Source: Paraburkholderia polaris (GTDB lineage Bacteria; Pseudomonadota; Gammaproteobacteria; Burkholderiales; Burkholderiaceae). Taken from it: a stretch of DNA of 64,000 nucleotides. Location: contig NZ_JABBGJ010000021.1 in assembly GCF_012927345.1 (NCBI RefSeq), positions 1 through 64,000 on the forward strand, in the 5' to 3' direction. Made by a program: the position numbers and the translations under genes. Below the pieces are notes generated by a model. It was not told where the DNA came from and did no database searches. It saw nothing but the letters and a program-made list of their open reading frames with translations. Below are positions 16,830 through 25,292 of this stretch, in pieces (the first letter of the stretch is position 1; each line of letters begins with the position of its first letter).

Positions 16830-18410
16830 TCAGAACTGGTTCATGGTGTTGTCTTTACCCGCCGCTTTCAGGGCCGCTTCGCCGCTGAAATACTCCTTGT
16901 GGTCGTCGCCGATGTCCGAGCCGGACATGTTCTGGTGCTTGACGCAGGCGATGCCCTGACGGATTTCCTTGCGCTGCACGCCAGCCACATAACCCAGCAT
17001 GCCCTGGTCGCCGAAGTATTCGCGGGCCAAGTTGTCGGTCGACAGTGCGGCGGTGTGGTAGGTCGGCAGCGTAATCAGGTGGTGGAAGATACCTGCTTCG
17101 CGCGCCGCGTCGGCCTGGAAGGTACGGATCTTTTCGTCGGCGGTGATCGCCAGTTCGGTCTGATCGTATTCCACGCTCATCAGCTGGGCGCGGTCGTATG
17201 CTGACACATCCTTGCCTGCGGCCTTCATCGCGTCATACACCTGCTGGCGGAAGTTCAGGGTCCAGTTGAACGACGGGCTGTTGTTGTACACCAGCTTGGC
17301 GTTCGGGATGACTTTGCGAATCTCGCTGACCATGCCGCCGATCTGGGCGATATGCGGTTTTTCGGTTTCGATCCACAGCAGGTCAGCGCCGTTTTGCAGC
17401 GCGGTGACGCAATCCAGCACGCAGCGCGCTTCGCCCGTGCCGGCGCGGAACTGGAACAGGTTGCTAGGCAGGCGCTTGGGACGCAACAGCTTGCCGTCGC
17501 GCTTGATGACGACGTCACCATTGCCCAGTTCGTCGATCGACAATTCTTCGCAATCGAGGAAGGAATTGTATTGGTCGCCCAAGTCGCCTGGTGTGTTGGT
17601 CACGGCGATCTGCTTGGTCAAGCCGGCGCCCAGCGAGTCGGTACGGGCCACGATGATGCCGTCGTCCACACCCAGTTCCAGGAAGGCATAGCGGATGGCG
17701 CGGATCTTGGCGAGGAAGTCCTCGTGAGGCACGGTGACTTTGCCATCCTGGTGGCCGCACTGCTTCTCGTCGGACACCTGGTTTTCGATCTGAATGCAGC
17801 ACGCGCCTGCTTCGATGAACTGCTTGGCCAGCAGGTAGGTTGCTTCGGCGTTGCCGAAACCCGCGTCGATGTCGGCGATGATAGGCACGACGTGGGTGAC
17901 GTGGTTGTCTATTTTTTCCTGGATGGCGGCCTTGGCAGCACCTTCGGCAGCGTCCAACTGACGGAACAGGCCGCCCAGTTCACGCGCGTCGGCCTGGCGC
18001 AGGAAGGTGTACAGCTCGCGGATCAGCGCGCTAACGGAGGTTTTTTCGTGCATCGACTGGTCCGGCAGCGGACCGAACTCGGAGCGCAGCGCGGCCACCA
18101 TCCAGCCGGAGAGGTAAAGGTAGCGGCGGTCGGTGCTGTTGAAGTGCTTCTTGATGGAGATCATCTTCTGCTGGCCGATGAAGCCGTGCCAGCAGCCCAA
18201 CGACTGGGTGTACTTGGACGAGTCGGCATCGTAGGCGTCCATGTCGGCGCGCATGATCCTGGCGGTGTACCTGGCGATGTCCAGGCCCGTTTTGAACTTG
18301 TTCTGAGCACGCATGCGTGCGGCAGACTCGGGACTGATGGCATTCCACGCGCTGCCTTGTTGCTCCTTCAAACCAGCAACTGCCTTGATGTCGTCTTGAT
18401 ATTGAGTCAT
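16830..18410 (-). CDS. aceA: Isocitrate lyase
   Basis: 526 aa, the longer isocitrate lyase type found in Pseudomonas and beta-proteobacteria (E. coli AceA is about 434 aa). It cleaves isocitrate to succinate and glyoxylate, the first step of the glyoxylate bypass. The active-site loop reads KQCGH (216-220) with catalytic Cys218; the family norm is KKCGH, so Lys to Gln is a conservative oddity. Metal/substrate residues IIADIDAGFGNAE (177-189) and WIETEKPH are present. A 14-bp palindrome shared with acnB lies about 113 bp upstream of the start. Confidence 0.97.
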   Translation of the reverse strand: MTQYQDDIKAVAGLKEQQGSAWNAISPESAARMRAQNKFKTGLDIARYTARIMRADMDAYDADSSKYTQSLGCWHGFIGQQKMISIKKHFNSTDRRYLYLSGWMVAALRSEFGPLPDQSMHEKTSVSALIRELYTFLRQADARELGGLFRQLDAAEGAAKAAIQEKIDNHVTHVVPIIADIDAGFGNAEATYLLAKQFIEAGACCIQIENQVSDEKQCGHQDGKVTVPHEDFLAKIRAIRYAFLELGVDDGIIVARTDSLGAGLTKQIAVTNTPGDLGDQYNSFLDCEELSIDELGNGDVVIKRDGKLLRPKRLPSNLFQFRAGTGEARCVLDCVTALQNGADLLWIETEKPHIAQIGGMVSEIRKVIPNAKLVYNNSPSFNWTLNFRQQVYDAMKAAGKDVSAYDRAQLMSVEYDQTELAITADEKIRTFQADAAREAGIFHHLITLPTYHTAALSTDNLAREYFGDQGMLGYVAGVQRKEIRQGIACVKHQNMSGSDIGDDHKEYFSGEAALKAAGKDNTMNQF

Positions 18411-18522
18411 GTGTATCTCCTAAGAGCAAAGCGCATTTGAAAAATAGTTGGGTGTGCCGCTACGTATGTCGAAGCGAACTGCATGACTGAATTGTAGGGC
18501 CGTTTTGACGCGTTGCACCAAG

Positions 18523-18536
18523 GTCTTATATAAGAC
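18523..18536. promoter_or_regulatory. Palindromic operator upstream of aceA
   Basis: GTCTTATATAAGAC, a perfect 14-bp palindrome 113 bp upstream of the aceA start. Its 12-bp core, TCTTATATAAGA, recurs upstream of acnB at 19576-19587. The shared element implies one regulator for the glyoxylate bypass and aconitase; a GntR-type protein is plausible, but I cannot name it from sequence. Confidence 0.65.
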
Positions 18537-18947
18537 ACATGACTTAATTTATTATTATTTTTCAATGAGATACGTAGCAATTTTCGCGATGTAAAACATG
18601 TTTTCAAGCGGCGGGAAAATGACGCTGCGGAAATTTAAAGCAAATCCCACAATATGAAATGCGCTTTCGGTTGCTGGAGGCGGGACAAGCACGGATGGGC
18701 CACTTGCAGCGGTTCGACAGCGGCGGTGCTTGGCCATTTGAACGGCTGCCTCGCTCAGTCAGCAGATTTCTGCGGTCTGATGTAGTCAGGTCGGTCATCG
18801 GCCTAAGCCGACATTGGGGCGAGCGGGGTTCTACGTCGGCAATGATGTAGTGGGTCGACCGACTACTAGTGGGAAGAGGCGGCAGAAGACGGTCTGCGTT
18901 ACCCCTGCCACTGATCGTGCCATCGCGGCACGCTCACTGAAAACACA

Positions 18948-18986
18948 ACGCCCCGGCGTCTGCTATATAGGAGGCCCGGGGCGTTT
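18948..18986 (-). terminator. Terminator of the ribonuclease-like gene
   Basis: ACGCCCCGG and CCGGGGCGT can pair across a loop of about 20 nt just past the stop codon at 19000. On the minus strand the stem is followed by a T-rich tail. The region 18600-18947 holds a degraded copy of the GTAGAACCC repeat flank (about 18825-18845) and no gene. Confidence 0.6.
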
Positions 18987-18999
18987 TAATTGGCTCAAG

Positions 19000-19449
19000 T
19001 TATTCTGCAATGCGTTTGAAACTGGCGTAGTAATCGTCGGTGTAATAGCAGTCGCCGGTCTGCTTGCGCGGTCCACCACATACGATGCGGCGCTGCCCGC
19101 GATCCGCCGATCCAGGCGTGCGAACTGTATATGCGTGGTAATAGCCGCGCGGATGCTGCGGCAGCAATGCCGCGCTGTTGCGGAACAAGACACCGTCCTC
19201 GGCAAAAGGGAAAGGGCCGCCCGCTTTGATCAGACGCAGTGTTTCGGCTGCTTCCCCCGGCAACTGAGCCTTAGTGACGGCGGCCTGCGCGCCCGATGCG
19301 GCGGGTACGCCGCTCGCGGCCCGCCCAAGTTGCGCCTGACTCGCGGATGCGCCCGATTCCTGAGTAGCATTTCGCGATCCGTCCTTGCCGCATCCGCCGA
19401 GGATCGCGCTCATGGCGACGATGCAGGAGAAAGCCCACGCTCGCTTCAC
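19000..19449 (-). CDS. Secreted ribonuclease N1/T1-fold protein lacking catalytic residues
   Basis: 149 aa from a GTG with CGGAGAC upstream (an ATG at 19500 is possible but adds non-signal-like residues). A signal peptide ends in lipobox-like ILGGC (Cys20), then a low-complexity Ala/Ser linker, then a microbial ribonuclease domain (about 62-146) that aligns closely with RNase Sa over PPEATDTLNLI, GPFP, DGVVFQN, GYYHEYTV, RGxRRIICG and YYTGDHYATF. The general base Glu54 is Ala106 here, His85 is Tyr140, and guanine-binding Glu41 is Ala93; only Arg65 (Arg117) is kept. It should be inactive as a ribonuclease, yet the reading frame is intact. Confidence 0.85.
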   Translation of the reverse strand: MKRAWAFSCIVAMSAILGGCGKDGSRNATQESGASASQAQLGRAASGVPAASGAQAAVTKAQLPGEAAETLRLIKAGGPFPFAEDGVLFRNSAALLPQHPRGYYHAYTVRTPGSADRGQRRIVCGGPRKQTGDCYYTDDYYASFKRIAE

Positions 19450-19575
19450 GAAACGGTTGTCTCCGGGTTGACCAGCATTCGACGATGACGAACGATTCAA
19501 GGGTATCGCTAATGGCAGAGTGAATCAACGTTCGGCCGCGTCTGGAGCAACAATCGATCCTATTTGTATTTTGAC

Positions 19576-19587
19576 TCTTATATAAGA
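19576..19587. promoter_or_regulatory. Palindromic operator upstream of acnB
   Basis: TCTTATATAAGA, 119 bp upstream of the acnB start, followed by a direct repeat of AAGACAT. It is the same core as the element upstream of aceA (18523-18536). Confidence 0.65.
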
Positions 19588-19706
19588 CATAAGACATTTG
19601 ACCTATCAACGGTATTGCAATTAGAATCGCGATGAAAACAGTGCCCGGCACAGCCTTGGAGTGCCCGGCAAGCTGTCCCTGAAACGCCAATACCAGCAGG
19701 TCTCCC

Positions 19707-22292
19707 ATGCTTGAAAACTTTCGTGTTCACGCGGCCGCACGCGCCGCACTCGGCATCCCTTCCCTGCCGCTGACGGCTCAGCAGACCGCCGAACTGGTGG
19801 AACTCCTGACGAATCCGCCTGCTGGCGAAGAGCAGACCCTGCTCGACCTGATCACCAACCGCGTGCCGGCCGGCGTGGACGAGGCGGCCCGCGTGAAGGC
19901 AGGTTTCCTGGCCTCCGTGGCCAAGGGCCAGACCGCCTGCGCGCTGATCTCGCGCGCCCGCGCCACCGAACTGCTCGGTACGATGCTGGGCGGCTACAAC
20001 ATCCAGCCGCTGATCGAGCTGCTGTCCGACGCCGAAGTGGCCGTCGTGGCCGCCGACGCGCTGAAGAAAACTCTGCTGATGTTCGATCAGTTCCACGACG
20101 TCAAGGATCTGGCCGACAAGGGCAACGCCCACGCAAAGGCCGTGCTGCAAAGCTGGGCCGACGCCGAATGGTTCACCAGCCGTCCGGAAGTGCCGGAAAG
20201 CCTGACCATCACCGTCTTCAAGGTGACGGGCGAAACCAACACCGACGACCTGTCGCCGGCCCCGGATGCCACCACCCGTCCGGACATCCCGCTGCACGCG
20301 CTGGCAATGCTGAAGAACGCCCGTCCCGGTATCACGCCGGAAGAAGACGGCAAGCGTGGCCCGGTCAAGTTCATCGAGTCGCTTAAGGAAAAGGGCCACC
20401 TGGTCGCGTACGTGGGCGACGTGGTCGGCACGGGCTCCTCGCGCAAGTCGGCTACCAACTCGGTGCTGTGGTTCACGGGTGAAGACATCCCCTTCATCCC
20501 CAACAAGCGCTTTGGCGGCGTGTGCCTCGGCGGCAAGATCGCCCCGATCTTCTACAACACAATGGAAGACGCCGGCGCCCTGCCAATCGAACTCGATGTG
20601 TCGAAGATGGATATGGGCGACGTGGTCGAACTGCGCCCATACGAAGGCAAAGCCTTGAAGAACGGCGAAGTGATCGCCGAGTTTCAGGTCAAGTCCGACG
20701 TGCTGTTCGATGAAGTGCGCGCCGGCGGCCGCATTCCCCTGATCATCGGTCGCGGATTGACTGCCAAGGCACGTGAAGCGCTGGGCTTGGCCCCGTCGAC
20801 CCTGTTCCGCCTGCCACAGCAGCCGGCCAGCAGCGGCAAAGGTTTCTCGCTGGCCCAGAAGATGGTCGGCCGCGCCTGCGGGCTGCCGGAAGGCCAGGGC
20901 GTCCGGCCGGGCGCGTACTGTGAACCGAAAATGACCTCGGTCGGCTCGCAGGACACCACGGGCCCCATGACCCGCGACGAACTCAAGGACCTGGCGTGCC
21001 TCGGCTTTTCGGCCGACCTCGTCATGCAGTCGTTCTGCCACACTGCTGCCTATCCGAAGCCGGTGGACGTGAAGACCCACCAAACCCTGCCGAACTTCAT
21101 CAGCACCCGTGGCGGCATCGCGCTGCGCCCGGGCGACGGCGTGATCCACTCGTGGCTGAACCGCATGCTGCTGCCCGACACCGTGGGCACCGGCGGCGAC
21201 TCGCACACTCGCTTCCCGATCGGCATCAGCTTCCCGGCTGGTTCGGGCCTGGTCGCCTTTGCGGCCGCCACCGGCACGATGCCGCTGGACATGCCGGAAT
21301 CGGTGCTGGTCCGCTTCAAAGGAAAGATGCAGCCCGGTGTGACCCTGCGCGACCTGGTCAACGCGATTCCGCTGTACGCCATCAAGCAAGGCATGCTGAC
21401 GGTTGCCAAACAGGGCAAGAAGAACATTTTCTCGGGCCGGATTCTCGAAATCGAAGGCTTGCCCGAACTGAAGGTCGAGCAAGCATTCGAATTGTCGGAT
21501 GCTTCCGCCGAGCGCTCGGCCGCCGGTTGCACGGTCCACCTTAACAAGGAGCCGATCATCGAGTACCTCAACAGCAACATCACGCTGCTGAAGTGGATGA
21601 TCGCCGAGGGCTACCAAGACCCGCGCAGCCTGCAGCGCCGCGTCAAGGCGATGGAGCAGTGGCTGGCCGACCCGCAACTGCTGTCGCCGGATGCCGATGC
21701 CGAGTACGCAGCCGTCATCGAAATCGACCTGGCCGACATCCACGAGCCGATCGTGGCCTGCCCAAATGATCCGGACGATGTGAAGACGCTGTCGGACGTG
21801 GCCGGTGCCAAGATCGACGAAGTGTTCATCGGCTCGTGCATGACCAACATCGGGCACTTCCGTGCCGCGTCGAAGCTGCTGGAAGGTAAGCGTGACATCC
21901 CGGTCAAGCTGTGGGTGGCCCCGCCGACCAAGATGGACCAGAAGCAGCTAACCGAGGAGGGCCACTACGGCGTCTTCGGCACAGCCGGTGCCCGTACCGA
22001 AATGCCGGGCTGCTCGCTGTGCATGGGCAATCAGGCACAGGTGCGTGAAGGCGCGACGGTTATGTCGACCTCGACCCGTAACTTCCCGAACCGCCTGGGC
22101 AAGAACACGAACGTGTACCTCGGCTCGGCGGAACTCGCCGCAATCTGCTCGCGTCTGGGCAAGATTCCGAGCAAGGAAGAGTACATGGCCGACATGGGCG
22201 TGCTCACCGCCAACAGCGACAAGATCTACCAATACATGAACTTCGATCAGATCGAAGACTTCAAGGAAGTGGCCGACACCGTAGAGATGTAA
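19707..22292 (+). CDS. acnB: Bifunctional aconitate hydratase 2 / 2-methylisocitrate dehydratase
   Basis: 861 aa, the normal AcnB length. The HEAT-like N-terminal domain, then the swivel domain (TGETNTDDLSPAPDATTRPDIPLHA near 175), then the catalytic domains. The [4Fe-4S] cluster cysteines are visible in SCMTNIGHF and CSLCMGNQ near the C-terminus and in the SFCHTAAYPKP region. It interconverts citrate and isocitrate in the TCA cycle and supplies substrate for AceA next door. The start follows CAGGTCTCCC. It shares a palindromic operator core with aceA and ends at a strong terminator. Confidence 0.97.
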   Translation: MLENFRVHAAARAALGIPSLPLTAQQTAELVELLTNPPAGEEQTLLDLITNRVPAGVDEAARVKAGFLASVAKGQTACALISRARATELLGTMLGGYNIQPLIELLSDAEVAVVAADALKKTLLMFDQFHDVKDLADKGNAHAKAVLQSWADAEWFTSRPEVPESLTITVFKVTGETNTDDLSPAPDATTRPDIPLHALAMLKNARPGITPEEDGKRGPVKFIESLKEKGHLVAYVGDVVGTGSSRKSATNSVLWFTGEDIPFIPNKRFGGVCLGGKIAPIFYNTMEDAGALPIELDVSKMDMGDVVELRPYEGKALKNGEVIAEFQVKSDVLFDEVRAGGRIPLIIGRGLTAKAREALGLAPSTLFRLPQQPASSGKGFSLAQKMVGRACGLPEGQGVRPGAYCEPKMTSVGSQDTTGPMTRDELKDLACLGFSADLVMQSFCHTAAYPKPVDVKTHQTLPNFISTRGGIALRPGDGVIHSWLNRMLLPDTVGTGGDSHTRFPIGISFPAGSGLVAFAAATGTMPLDMPESVLVRFKGKMQPGVTLRDLVNAIPLYAIKQGMLTVAKQGKKNIFSGRILEIEGLPELKVEQAFELSDASAERSAAGCTVHLNKEPIIEYLNSNITLLKWMIAEGYQDPRSLQRRVKAMEQWLADPQLLSPDADAEYAAVIEIDLADIHEPIVACPNDPDDVKTLSDVAGAKIDEVFIGSCMTNIGHFRAASKLLEGKRDIPVKLWVAPPTKMDQKQLTEEGHYGVFGTAGARTEMPGCSLCMGNQAQVREGATVMSTSTRNFPNRLGKNTNVYLGSAELAAICSRLGKIPSKEEYMADMGVLTANSDKIYQYMNFDQIEDFKEVADTVEM

Positions 22293-22337
22293 GTGTGCTG
22301 TCGGGCTACGGCGTGTTGTTCTGGTCGTAGCACTACA

Positions 22338-22378
22338 GAATGGCGCTGCAGGCTGAATGCCTGCGGCGCCATTTTTTT
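22338..22378 (+). terminator. acnB terminator
   Basis: ATGGCGC-GCAGGC pairs with GCCTGC-GCGCCAT around TGAAT, followed by eight T residues: a strong Rho-independent terminator 46 bp past the acnB stop. Confidence 0.9.
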
Positions 22379-22606
22379 TGCGGCGCCAGAGTGGGACCAC
22401 TAGCAGCCATTTCGAAATGGGACGTCACCGAATCACTTCCTATGCTCTCCAGTATCCGCAGGCTGGGTGGCGAATGTGGTGACTTTGTGCCGACTGCCCG
22501 TGAGTTGCCGGAGTCGACGTCTGCGCATCAGTCTCGTCAAGCGATGGAGGAGGGTGCGGGAAAGAGGCCGCGCATCGATAGCCATGCCGCGTGAACTCAG
22601 TCCGAA

Positions 22607-22783
22607 GGCCGAATAGTGCGCATAGCCTATCCGCCAGGCTTCGGGTTCCTCCTGGCGAGGCGGTTGCGATGACGAGCAATACGCACATCCTCCGCAAGAA
22701 GAAAAAACGCCCTAAGAATACTGTCCAGCGCCTCCGCGAGCCTAGCCACCGCACCTTCCACGTCATGCAGTTTGTCCAAGCCG
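22607..22783 (-). repeat. Inverted copy of the 178 bp segment
   Basis: On the minus strand this encodes the last residues of the class V aminotransferase (GLDKLHDVEGAVARLAEALDSIL) followed by the same downstream DNA as 10861-11038. It is an orphan gene fragment, the inverted partner of the sequence at 10.9 kb. The remaining DNA from 22379 to 22927 contains no gene I can support. Confidence 0.85.
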
Positions 22784-22927
22784 CCCTGATGAGGGATCGG
22801 AGTCACGGCAGTGCCATCGCACGTGTCCGGCATGCGCATGTTGCTTCCATCATGGAAACGGGACGCCTGTAACGGCCCGTTGCATACATGCGTCAGTGCG
22901 CCCAGCGGCCCATGCGAGTGAGTGCGC

Positions 22928-24145
22928 CTACTCCCATCCCTGATATCCGACAGGCTGCGCCGGATTGCCGTAACCGGCAGGATATGGCCGCCGCAGTTCA
23001 GGCGGCGTGTACATCTCGTTATATGCCGGATAGGCAGGCGGGCGGCCCACTATGATCACCTGCTGCGCCGCCGCTTGAGTGGGCGGCCGAGGTACATAGG
23101 CGGACTGCGCGTCAGCCGGTTGGTACCGAGCAGGCGGATACGGAGCTGGCGCGTATTGGTTAGCCTGAACAGTTCGAGGCGGCGGCGCGTATTCCCGCCT
23201 GGCGTACCCACCTGACTCCTGAGACTCTGTTGACATCTGGTTATAGGCCGGCGCCGCCGCGTATTGCTGGGGCTGCTGATTCTGATATTGCCGAGCTTGC
23301 CGGTTGTGGGCCGCTTGAGTTCCTTGCTCCACCGCGTATTGCGGTTCTTCATCGGCCTGCCGATATTGCGGCACCGCCCGCTGAGCGTTCTGGAAATCGC
23401 GCCTCTGCGTCAACTGCGCGTCGTCATCGTCGTCCGATTTTGCTTCCGGCAATGCCGTCACGGCTTGTGTCGGAATCAGTATGGGAGGCTCGGACTCGGT
23501 GGCAAACAGCTTCGGCGACGCAGTCCGAGTAGAAACCTGCTTCAGAGGCACAGGCTGCATTTCAGCCCGCTTAGGCGGCGTAACCCGCAGTGAAGCCTGC
23601 TTCAACGAAGCGACCGGTGCAGAGACCCGCCTCGGCGGCGCAGACGCGACTTGCGCGGGACCGTGCTTCAGCGGCACAAGGCCGGCCTGCGCGACGACCT
23701 GCCTGGACGGCGTGGCTCGCGCAGCAGCATCCCGCTTCGGCGATGTGACCGGTGCAGATACTTGCCTCAGAGGCGCGGCTTGCACTACGACCCGCCTTGG
23801 GGGTGCAACCCGCTCGGCAACCGGCTTCGGCGATGCGGGCATGGCCGGCGCAGCAAGCGGTTTTTGCCGATGCTTCACCTCGTCGCCCAAGGTCGCATAG
23901 GATTTCGAGTCTTCCCTGGCGCGCGCGTTATAGCCGATGAAATACGCATAGCGCAGGTCTGCCAGGCGCGCCTGAATGTCGGCTTCGGCGGAGACGCGTT
24001 TTTCGCCGGGGTCGAGAGATGCGTCAACGGTCGAATCTTCGAAGGCCGAGGCTGCAGCATCAGCGGCACGGGCGGATTCGGGATGCAGCACGCCCACAGA
24101 AGACATAAGCGCAGCGGCTACCGCGACGAGCACTTTTTTTTCCAT
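22928..24145 (-). CDS. Secreted low-complexity Pro/Gln/Ala-rich protein
   Basis: 405 aa. A Sec signal peptide (about 1-27, ending ESARA) is followed by a short segment (30-90: DIQARLADLRYAYFIGYNARARED) that looks folded. Then comes an irregular repeat region (about 100-215) of PPRRVSAPVAS-LKQ type units, a DDDDD cluster, and a Gln/Tyr/Pro-rich tail with many YxxP motifs. No family is recognised. The composition suggests an envelope-associated or matrix protein. No clear ribosome binding site dominates, but the frame is long and coherent. It has no apparent operon partners. Confidence 0.65.
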   Translation of the reverse strand: MEKKVLVAVAAALMSSVGVLHPESARAADAAASAFEDSTVDASLDPGEKRVSAEADIQARLADLRYAYFIGYNARAREDSKSYATLGDEVKHRQKPLAAPAMPASPKPVAERVAPPRRVVVQAAPLRQVSAPVTSPKRDAAARATPSRQVVAQAGLVPLKHGPAQVASAPPRRVSAPVASLKQASLRVTPPKRAEMQPVPLKQVSTRTASPKLFATESEPPILIPTQAVTALPEAKSDDDDDAQLTQRRDFQNAQRAVPQYRQADEEPQYAVEQGTQAAHNRQARQYQNQQPQQYAAAPAYNQMSTESQESGGYARREYAPPPRTVQANQYAPAPYPPARYQPADAQSAYVPRPPTQAAAQQVIIVGRPPAYPAYNEMYTPPELRRPYPAGYGNPAQPVGYQGWE

Positions 24146-24629
24146 ACCTTCACCTCGGAATTCCGTGCGACAGACCGCGTGGGATTCTCCAATCTCCGGA
24201 CCGGACCTTCACTCGCGCTTACGGGATATCGACTATTTTTAGCACGTCCTTAAGGGCCCAGGGTAGTGTTTCCGGGTATAACCCAGGCGAAAGCCTATAT
24301 ACCGAACAACCATAGCAATACTGACGTTGTCGATCCGGAAATTCTTGCCTGCTCGAGCGGCCATAGCACGCATCAGTTCGCGCCGCCGTCGGTGGAAAAG
24401 TTCGACCTCGAGAACGCCCGTAAGACCGTTCGCCAAAGTATCGAAAATCGCCCACCCCGTGACAGCGCGCGCAGCGGGCAGCCTGTTCATGCTCGAAACC
24501 GACGAGCATGTCATCGTTGGCAGCGGCGGTGAGGCGTGTGTTTCCGCCGGCAACATCTGGCGTGTGAGTCGACTCGATCGCGAGCACGATCCGGTCATGG
24601 TTACGGAAGTTAAGCTTCGGACGCGATCT

Positions 24630-24715
24630 GTTAAGCGTTGTTCGATGCCTGCCCTTGTCCGCTGCCCCATGAGTGCACGACGACGCGTGCGGGCAGGCGT
24701 TGGACAACGCTTAAC
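24630..24715. repeat. 25-bp inverted repeat (potential large hairpin)
   Basis: GTTAAGCGTTGTTCGATGCC and following CTGCC (24630-24654) pairs with the reverse complement of 24691-24715 at all but about 2-3 positions, around a loop of 36 nt. It adjoins the dispersed repeat at 24717 and may be part of the same element. Confidence 0.65.
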
Positions 24716-24716
24716 A

Positions 24717-24802
24717 GGAGCCCTCATTCGCTGACAGTGAGACCTGACATTCGCGGCCATCGGTGTGCGAACGACAGGAAAGCGACCTATAGCCGCCTCA
24801 CC
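24717..24802 (-). repeat. Degenerate ~110 bp dispersed repeat, copy 3
   Basis: On the minus strand GGTCGCTTTCCTGTCGTTC and AATGTCAGGTCTCACTGTC are shared with 14738-14850. It is truncated relative to the other copies. Confidence 0.5.
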
Positions 24803-25236
24803 GACGCCATCACGTCAATGTCGGCTTCGCCGATAAACTGCCCTCAAGTCCAACCTACGCCATCACCGCGAACGACGGGCACAACCGTGCGGGCGCATAA
24901 CCCCTCCCAATCGAGACTTTCGGGGACCTAATACGTGCGTCTCGCCAGAGAGGCTGACCGGGTTCAATCGGACGCGGCTGCTACTAAGACCCTGACAGCT
25001 TCTCGAACGGCGGCGCGGGTCTATTTTCAAAGCGCAACGTTTCCGATGCGAAAGGCCATTCGATCCCGCACACGAATCCAGGCGCGACAGGCTTCGATGA
25101 GCACCCACGTCAAGGAGGCAGCGCGTACAAGCGCTCAATGATTGGCATGCAAAGGGAATGCATCACTTCATGGCCATCACCAGCACGTCCCCGATACGAG
25201 GTCTAACGCTGCCAGCGAACGTCTCCGCTAATCCAA

Positions 25237-25255
25237 ATGTTATTATCGGAAACAT
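25237..25255. promoter_or_regulatory. Candidate autoregulatory operator of the XRE-cupin regulator
   Basis: ATGTTATTATCGGAAACAT, with inverted ends ATGTT/AACAT, 38 bp upstream of the regulator's start codon. Position and symmetry suggest an operator overlapping its promoter; this is not demonstrated. Confidence 0.4.
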
Positions 25256-25292
25256 CGAACGCCGCGCAAGGCGAGCATTTAAGCCAGCCCCC

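Larger units (their letters stand above)
24146..25292. other. Long intergenic region with repeats
   Basis: 1.15 kb without a gene I can support. It holds a 25-bp inverted repeat (24630-24715), the third copy of the dispersed repeat (24717-24802, minus strand) and, at its right end, the promoter of the XRE regulator. Open frames such as minus 24239-24760 start inside the repeat and have no recognisable product. Confidence 0.6.

Noticed and set aside
19578..21857. 759-codon minus-strand frame antisense to acnB
   Set aside because: Mirror of the AcnB reading frame with no ribosome binding site or domain; acnB is unmistakable.
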